A stretch of DNA of 64,000 bases. Origin: Uloborus plumipes (Eukaryota > Arthropoda > Arachnida > Araneae > Uloboridae). A program made the position numbers and the translations under genes. Under the pieces are notes generated by a model. The model saw nothing but the letters and a program-made list of their open reading frames with translations, was not told the origin of the DNA and ran no database searches. The stretch lies in assembly GCA_038373865.1 (NCBI GenBank), contig JAXGGA010005538.1, positions 1-64,000 of the forward strand, in the 5' to 3' direction. Below are positions 57,380 to 64,000 of this stretch, one piece after another; position 1 is the stretch's first letter; every line of letters starts with the position of its first letter.

Positions 57380-58010
57380 TTTTTTCGATCCACCCTACTG
57401 CGCACACCAATGGCACAGTAGTTATTCCAAAACCGTTGCTTTTGGAACGGAATGCTATGAAGAGGCGACAATGGTACCAAGAGTCCTTAAACTGGACTCA
57501 ACCTCAATGGAAACAAGCTATATGGTCTCACAAATCACCATTTACATAATACCAGGTCAGTGAACGTATGTTTTTTGGGAGAACATGGGCAACAGCACTC
57601 AACATCAACTACCTGTTTCCTTCTGTAAAGGGATGTGAAGGAGTTCTGTGATGGTGTGTGGCACAAGATTTCCCCATGAATTGAAGTATATTGTTGTCCT
57701 GACAAAGATGTTTGTAGGCGACATTTTAAAAGTATTCTCTCAGATTATCTTCATCTTATGCTTAAGACTCTCTTCCCTGAAAACGTCATGTGTCCCAACA
57801 TGACAACACCTATGTTCATACGTCTAGCTGCTTATTTTGCGGGTTTTTTAAGAACGAAGTTCATACTCGGTTGTCAATTCTACGCACACTATCTGAGCTT
57901 AAAAGAAATGGGCACGAGTTCCGATGAACTTAATTCGAGACTTATTTGTCAGTAACTCGTCGAATGCAAGTTGTCATTTAGGCAAAGAGTAGCCCCAACC
58001 CCTTACTAAT
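57380..58010 (+). pseudogene. Tc1-like transposase relic
   Basis: From about 57390 the plus strand reads PKPLLLERNAMKRRQWYQES then LNWTQPQWKQAIWSHKSPFT, matching the Tc1-type pattern before and at the first catalytic aspartate (WSDESPFT), here changed to histidine (WSHKSPFT), followed by a stop. Decayed sequence continues (VKGCEGVL near 57630). QHDNTYVHT around 57795-57822 is the second-aspartate motif in another frame, and TRRMQVVI then AKSSP near 57955-58000 is the C-terminus. Many stops and shifts make it a clear pseudogene. The N-terminal half and the TIRs were not identified. The family differs from the two other Tc1-like elements here. Confidence 0.75.
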
Positions 58011-58630
58011 AAAATATTTTCATTTTCTCACAAGTGTTCCTATTTTTTTGTAATACACTCGTATGTGCTCTTAAATAATAAAAATAACACAATTGTTACC
58101 AATTAGCACTTTTAACGTCGTTTTTATTTCTCAATCACCACATTGAATTTAAACAGAAATTAAAAATAACACTTTTATTTTCTTTCTCTTTTTTTTTTTT
58201 TTTTTTTTAAGTATTTATACGTGACACTTTTATTTCGCAACTAAAAACGCTTTTTAGATATTTTTCTCTCACAAAATACAAATATGTTTGGCAAAAACAA
58301 CGAGTAGAAGAAGATGTGATGTCACAGGAGCGAAACGATAAAGATTTGTACTTTCACACATTTCTTTTCAAAGAATAGAAATTAACTCATACATTTTTTA
58401 ATATTTTTGCTCCAGAAGAAAACAATCATATAAGCATAAAATTACCATAATTAATAATAAAATAAAGATCATATGTGATAGTTTATGATTCTGCAATAAA
58501 TTACTTTCTAGCAATCACAATATTTGAATTTTTGGAAACATAAAAATACAGCGAAACAAAATTTGTCAGTGAGCGTTTCGATTACTCCTGCCTAACTTAA
58601 GAATCTTCGCCTTTTCTAGTTAAAAAATAT
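58011..58630. other. AT-rich sequence without recognised features
   Basis: A T-run of about 20 bases near 58190-58209; nothing else recognised. Confidence 0.3.
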
Positions 58631-58636
58631 CATTAG

Positions 58637-59041
58637 ATGGCGTTTCATGCATGCATAATATCTCAATCGTCTCGATCCAAAAAAAAGGCATTTGCAACAG
58701 TCGATCGAAAAAGATTGTTTGCCTCTATGATGTATTGCATTTTGTTTTTTTTTTTTGATAACGACAGCTCTTTCAAAAAGAAAAGTTCATCCTTCCTTTT
58801 TCCTCTCATCTCCTTAGAGACTCGCGTTTTGATGAAAAAGTTATCACTACAATCCTCGAGAGCGGACAGGAAAATTCCGTTGCATTGCAAAAACTGCTTT
58901 GAACATTCACGCACGTACAGTCATTACAATTTTTTAATTAGAATCGAAAAATTATCGTTGGTTGTGAAAGCGCTAGTTTTCAAGTATACTACTTTTACAA
59001 ATCGAAAGCATAATCGAAGAGTACAAAATATTTTGCTTTAA
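58637..59041 (+). other. 134-codon open frame, unrecognised
   Basis: The frame starts MAFHACIISQSSRSKKKAFA and runs without a stop for 134 codons, longest on the plus strand here. It is Lys/Ser/Phe-rich, contains T- and A-homopolymers read as Phe and Lys runs, and shows no domain. An 83-codon frame lies antisense (58663-58914). No splice or promoter signal supports it. I lean towards a chance frame. Confidence 0.12.
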
Positions 59042-59082
59042 AACCACTTTCTTTTGGAGGGGGAGCGATTTCCTGATGTCTG

Positions 59083-59475
59083 TAAACTGCAAAAAAATAA
59101 CTTGTTTTTACAGTATAATACTGGCGGCCGTGGTTCCAATTTAAAACTGTTCAATGCACATTGCACAGTAAAACTGTAAAACTAGCATTTTTAGAGTTTC
59201 TTACTGTAAAGTTATCTATATATTCTGGTTTATTGCCGTATAATTTAGCTGTATTATACTGCAAAAACAACAGTATAATACTGGCATTAAAGATTTCACT
59301 TTAAAACTGTAAAATGCACCGTAATAAACTGCTAAATTAGCAGTTTTACAGTTTAGTACTGTAAAATTAGCAATTTTACAGTTTATTGCTGTAAATTTAG
59401 CAATTTTTGCAGTTTATTGCTATAAAATTAGCTGTATTAGTATACTGTAAAAACAACATTCCTTTTTACAGTGTA
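59083..59475. mobile_element. ACTGTAAAA-type MITE, short copy
   Basis: Starts TAAACTGCAAAAAAATAACT and ends AACATTCCTTTTTACAGTGTA. It shares TTTACAGTATAATACTGGC, GGTTCCAATTTAAAACTGT, TTAGCTGTATTATACTG and the 30-bp AAATTAGCAATTTTACAGTT subrepeats with 55320-56000, in the same order. The satellite expansion is absent. Non-coding. Confidence 0.85.
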
Positions 59476-60012
59476 TTTATTATGCGTGTACAATTGTACA
59501 TGTAGATTTAAATGATTAATCTCCTTTTTAGCGTTTTCTGTTATTAGTTTGCCGTTAAGCTAAGAGTCTTATTTATTTCGTAAGACATCAAAAGTATCAC
59601 CGATATTTTTATAAAATGTATTTAAAAATGAAGAGAGATTCCTATTTTTGAACATTTGAGAAAATCAACGTTGTTTTTTTCTTACGGTAAAATCCAAATT
59701 ATTTATAACTCTTGATATAACAGCATGCCTATAAGCATCGTTCGAGTTTTCACGTAAAGAATTTGAGTTCGTGCAGATTTTATCTTACTTATGCAGAAAA
59801 TGTACGCAGAAATTACTTTAAAACTAATCAATTTTTAAAGACAGGAATTTTTAGATATTGCGATTTTCATTGTCAATCGCAATGAGTAAAAACTACTTTA
59901 TCAAAAGATAAAGTAAATTAGTGTAAGGTTTTAGGGAAGTTGCACTTTTAATTTATTTCTTTTTTTAATGTATTTCTTACTAGAAATAATCATCTCTTCT
60001 TCACTCTGTTTG
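59476..60012. other. AT-rich sequence without recognised features
   Basis: No gene or element recognised before the long inverted repeat. Confidence 0.3.
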
Positions 60013-61184
60013 TTTCCCAGTCTTTTTCTTAATATTTTGAAAATGTTTCTTTATCTCCTCCATATTGTGCATGATTTCGATATTTTTTAACTCGTATGCC
60101 TTTCTTAGGTCCTTAAGTTACTGATTTTCATAATGTAAAGTAAAAGGTCCTTTAATACTGGAAATAATAGAATAATATAAAAAAATAACATTGGACCGGA
60201 AAATACTTCAATTTTCCCAGCAGTTTATTTTTTATTATTTTTTTAAATACCCTCCTTGAAAACGGGGCGTGGTTTTTGTGACGTCAGTGGTGCACCTACC
60301 AGCTCTCTTTCCAATAATAACACCATTTTGCTTGACTTGAGTTGTCCAATCGCAGGAATCGGTGACGTCACGACCTTCGTCATCTCACTACAACCAATTA
60401 GATTTCGCGCTTACGTGCACCACTGACGTCATGCGCAGATTTTTTTTTTTTTTCGGAATAGCATCTGCGGACCGGTTAAAATAATTCATAAAAAATATAT
60501 AACTGTGTCAAAAAAAATAAAATAAATGGTCAATTCCTATGTTTTGAAGCATGCTCTTTCAGAAAAAAATACTTTTGAAATTTCGGAAACTCCCCCAATG
60601 AGTGAAGTAGAGAGGAATTAGTTATCTGAATAAATTAATGAATGAAGAAAGACAATTTTAGTTGCATTTAGTTGAATAAAAATAATGCATCAACCCCTCA
60701 AGTGACTATAAACGGACTGTTTACGAGTTATGAACAAACAACTTGTCGAACTTGAATTAAAAACATTTCTGTATGAATCAAATTAAATGTTTTTACAGTT
60801 CATAAATTGTTATGCTATCAAATAAATAAAGCAAAATGAGGAGGGGGGTGACCCAAGTCAAATATCCGTTATTTGAAGTTGGTCAAAACTCTCTTAGTAG
60901 CCACTTCGGCAAACACACACACACAATAGTATGTAAAGGGAAGGTAAATGCAACTAAAACTGTCTTTCTTCATTTATTAATTTATTCAGATAACTAATCC
61001 CTCTCTACTTCACTCAATTTTTAGCCTTTTTTTTTTTTTAATTGAAAGACCTTTTACTTTACAATATGAAAATCAGTAAATTAAGGACCTAGAAAAGGCA
61101 TACGAGTTAAAAAATATCGAAATCATGCACAATATGGAGGAGATAAAGAAACATTTTTAAAATGTTAAGGAAAAGACTGGGAAA
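60013..61184. repeat. Long inverted repeat, arms about 95% identical
   Basis: Outer arm segments 60013-60157 and 61041-61184 are inverted copies with about 7 mismatches. Inner segments 60600-60670 and 60945-61016 are inverted copies with 3 mismatches. In the right arm the two segments are separated by about 25 bases (an A-rich run), in the left arm by about 440 bases that include a MITE. The central spacer is about 275 bp (60671-60944), with a GAGGAGGGGGG run and a (CA)n run. The transcript could form a long double-stranded RNA. The high identity means the duplication is recent, or the sequence is kept similar by pairing or conversion. An assembly artefact is possible. Confidence 0.9.
60279..60431. 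mobile_element. 153-bp MITE-like palindrome with CRE and CCAAT motifs
   Basis: TGACGTCAGTGGTGCAC (60279-60295) and GTGCACCACTGACGTCA (60415-60431) are perfect 17-bp inverted repeats. A third TGACGTCA lies at 60363-60370, and CCAAT occurs at about 60311, 60346 and 60395. The element is GC-richer than its surroundings and sits in the part of the left arm missing from the right arm. TGACGTCA is the binding site of CREB/ATF-type factors. Whether it acts as a regulatory element here is unknown. Confidence 0.7.
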
Positions 61185-63420
61185 AATTAAGTATACAATA
61201 TTTTAGTGTATTTATCCGAATATACAAAGAATTCATATTAATTTTGTTCATGTTAATAATTACGAATAGTACAGGAGAGCTGAACTTGCAGCAAGAAAAA
61301 AAACTTGTTATCCTGAAAAGGAAATCATATGTGATTGCTCTTTGCTTCTACTTCAAAATCCCCCCCCCCTCCCAAAAAAAAGAAAAAAGAAACACTTTTG
61401 GTTCTACTTAATACTACTATATACTGCTCATCAGATAAATAAATGCTTAAATATGAACAACAGAGAATAGGTAAAACCTCTTCTATGATCAAATCCTTTC
61501 TAGCTTCACCTACTTTAAAATAGGTCCGTTATAAAAATGATTGCACTGCATCCTAATTACTTCCCTAGGGTCTCTGGAGTACCACTGTCAATAATCTTAT
61601 ATGAAAATAACCCAGATCTAAATAGGTAATTAAGCATTGGCTGTATAATTTAAGATATTTATTGTATATAATTAATGCAATTGTTATAATTATTCAAAAT
61701 GCGTTTAATAAAGACATTTTTCCTTTCGTTAAAATATTTTCATTCAAATTATTAGTTAAATTTATGACTTTTGAAAAATATGTGAGAAAAAGTGTAGATA
61801 TTTTCATATATGTTTCAGCAAGCAATGCTGTGTCCAATTAAAATTCAATAAAGCAAATGTTTTTTAAAAAAAATAATTTTTTTATGGTAAACAACTGTAT
61901 TACTCTTATAAAGTAAAGTTTGAAGTGCACTGAAGTTATTTTAGGCGCATTAGAAAAAGAACAGCTTGTTTACTTTTAGTTAAATTATAGTTAATATCAG
62001 AAGCTCCAGTTTAATGAAAGAGAAGAATAATAACCACACAATTCCATTCTTTCCCCAAATAGAGAAAAACAACAAAAAAAATATCCTGTGTTAATGCCTA
62101 AGGGTTTCCTTGCTTCATATTATTTTACTCTTTGTTTTACTTTTCTAATTCTACATATATAATTGACTTCTCTACATGATTGTTGTAATATTATACAATA
62201 TGTAGCAAAGATTAGAATTCTGCTACTCCTCAATTTTCTACACAAAGTATTTGCTTGGACGAATGTTATTTGTGTTCCGCTATTTTTACTTAGGTTTGCC
62301 TAAGGTTGGATGGAAAAATGTTCTAGGTCCATTGTCAAATATCTTTGCAGCTGATAAAACCATTTTGTCTCGATTTCTGCGTAATTTTATATTACTTATT
62401 TATTACGTTCATTTTCGAAATATCAACTAGATTTGAGGGAATGGCCTATTACTCTAATAAACTTTGCAAACAACCCTTTTTTTTCCAACTTTGATTAACT
62501 AATAGCATTCCGTGAAACTACATGGTTTTTAATTTTGTATTATATGTAACCACATTAAAGAAACTTGCTATTATAAAGTTGTTTAGTAGGAAGTATTCGT
62601 TAGATACGAGTAAACATAATCCTTAGAGTAACAAGTCAAATTAGCTACATAAAATAAAATGGTGTTATAAAAGTTTACAAAATCTATTATTTATATATGA
62701 TTTTGTAGGAATTCCAGATCCTTTTGGATTTCAATAAAAATGTCAGTGGGCAATGAGCAGGAGAATAAATATATCTTGCGAAAATCATAAAAATAAGAAA
62801 TCAGGTCATTTTTGTGAAGAGGGATAGAACTTCAAATTTAGCAAGAGATTGGAGCTTAAGTGGAATACAGCATTAAAGCGTGCCATTCATAAAGACTTAA
62901 CTTCTCCAAGATGTGAGGCCTCAATTCTATTCAATTGACTGTTTGCCAGTCCAACCCCCACTCCTTGATCTATGAGTTGAGTCAATATATCCTTTTAAAT
63001 GTAAGGATTAAACGCGTGACAATAAGTTGATCAAAATCAATTTGACTTCAAACAAGAAATTTGCACATCCTATTAAAGGTCCACAGAATTAATCTTGAAG
63101 TTAGGTGGCAACGCCAAAATTGTCGTTTTTGCCAGTAAAAAAAGAAAAGAAAAAAACATGGTATATAGCCAGTAACCAAAACCACATATTACTTTTTAAC
63201 AATCTAGAATTAAAACAATGAGGCACTCTTTTTGTTTTAGCTTCCTGATGTTTCAAAAACTCAATTCAAACTTGAACGTTAAACTAAATGTATTTTTTGC
63301 ATGGAAATTACTTGCAGCGTCCCCATTTAAAAGCTAGTCTAAGTAATTGAGGGAAAACACCTTCCTCACCATCTCTCACACCTATTGTTTTCAAAAAATT
63401 CCCATAAACGTTATATAGGA
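61185..63420. other. AT-rich sequence without recognised features
   Basis: No gene or element recognised. A C-run followed by an A-run lies at about 61361-61380. Confidence 0.3.
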
Positions 63421-63423
63421 CAT

Positions 63424-63540
63424 AGCTGACCCGAGGAACTCTGTTCCGCCTTAAAGGCAATAAATAAGCAAATGTTTGAATTTATTAAGTTTTTTTTATT
63501 AGAAAATACAAAAAAAAAATTAAGTACCTACATTAATCAT
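63424..63540 (+). repeat. Dispersed-repeat head, TAGCTGACCCG type
   Basis: TAGCTGACCCGAGGAACTCT then GTTCCGCCTTAAAGGCAATAA resembles the AGCTGACCCGGC... head of the repeat class at 43967 and 10643. The downstream boundary is not recognisable. Confidence 0.4.
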
Positions 63541-63768
63541 CCCTTATTGTTTCTGTATTTACAACCTATTTTACTGCGCTCCAGAAGCTGTTAGAACATG
63601 TGCTTTATGTCGCCCGGTGACAGAGGTTCAAAAAGGGCTTAGTTAAAAAGATATTTTTTTCGGACTGCTTATCAACTGACTGTTCCATTAGGGTGGTCAC
63701 AAGTAACATGGGGAAAAAAAAATTTCATCTTTTGCGGCACCCCCCTAAAATGTGCCAATGGCCTAGAT

Positions 63769-64000
63769 CAATGGTTCTCAACCTTTTTTCAGCTACCGCC
63801 CCCTTTAAGACTGAAAAATTTTTTCAAACGCCCCCTTGCCTGAAGAGCGTGAAACGGAGAGGGGGAGAAGGAAAAGCAGTTTTCTTGACCACTTTAACTT
63901 TATAATTTGGCCCAAATAGAGGATTGAAAATAAACTATGTGTAAAAAAACTTTTCAAGCATAAGATTTTTTTTAAAGCAATCAATATTTTTTCGCCAAAA
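63769..64000 (+). mobile_element. hAT-like element terminus (partial, runs off window)
   Basis: CAATGGTTCTCAACCTTTTT at 63769 differs by one base from CAGTGGTTCTCAACCTTTTT, the terminal sequence typical of hAT elements of the Tip100/Zaphod type. CCGCCCCCTTTAAGA and ACGCCCCCTTGCC follow, also usual for such ends. The 8-bp target duplication cannot be checked because the other end lies outside the window. No transposase is visible. Confidence 0.55.

Overview
This is AT-rich (roughly 70% A+T by eye) eukaryotic DNA with long homopolymer runs, microsatellites and no convincing host protein-coding gene, rRNA or intact tRNA. The repeat content points to an arthropod, most likely a chelicerate such as a spider: two Tc1-like transposons of types I associate with arachnid genomes, tRNA-derived SINEs, mariner- and pogo-like relics, and many small terminal-inverted-repeat (TIR) elements. 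The assignment to a spider is inference from repeat flavour, not from a host gene. The window is best read as intergenic or deep intronic sequence built from layered transposon insertions.

Layout. 0.8-1.6 kb: TA-flanked mariner-like relic keeping the C-terminal part of its transposase. 3.55-4.77 kb: Tc1-like element with a broken transposase. 5.2-5.5 kb: tRNA-derived SINE (minus strand). 6.3-8.5 kb: a hairpin, a TIR element carrying repeats of GTGACTAACGTAAC, and old duplications. 10.6-15.5 kb: a dispersed repeat, a weak 1.9-kb TIR candidate and small TIR elements. 17.3-17.8 kb: piggyBac-type MITE (second copy, inverted, at 49.2 kb). 21.2-22.5 kb: pogo/Tigger-like relic. 23.0-24.1 kb: two minisatellite blocks with a SINE between them. 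25.87 kb: a TATA + initiator pair. 26.25-27.83 kb: a young Tc1-like transposon with perfect 49-bp TIRs whose transposase frame is broken only by a 257-bp SINE fragment flanked by a 14-bp target duplication. 28.8-31.5 kb: a cluster of TIR elements and a tRNA-like sequence. 32.9-33.9 kb: a GC-richer unrecognised island. 35.6-36.5 kb: tandem array with a MITE inserted. 36.5-44 kb: almost featureless. 44.0-50.2 kb: dense MITE cluster including a TTA-flanked PIF/Harbinger-type element. 53-59.5 kb: more elements, including two copies of one TIR element, one of which grew a ten-unit 30-bp satellite. 60.0-61.2 kb: a large, about 95% identical inverted repeat whose left arm holds a cAMP-response-element-rich MITE. 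63.4-64 kb: dispersed-repeat head and a hAT-like terminus running off the window.

The elements do not form a pathway. What the window offers is a readable record of nested insertion (SINE in Tc1, MITE in tandem array, MITE in inverted repeat, SINE in minisatellite) and of satellite growth inside a MITE. I found no evidence for a new enzymatic or defence system. The long inverted repeat is the most plausible source of a functional product (double-stranded RNA), and that is inference.
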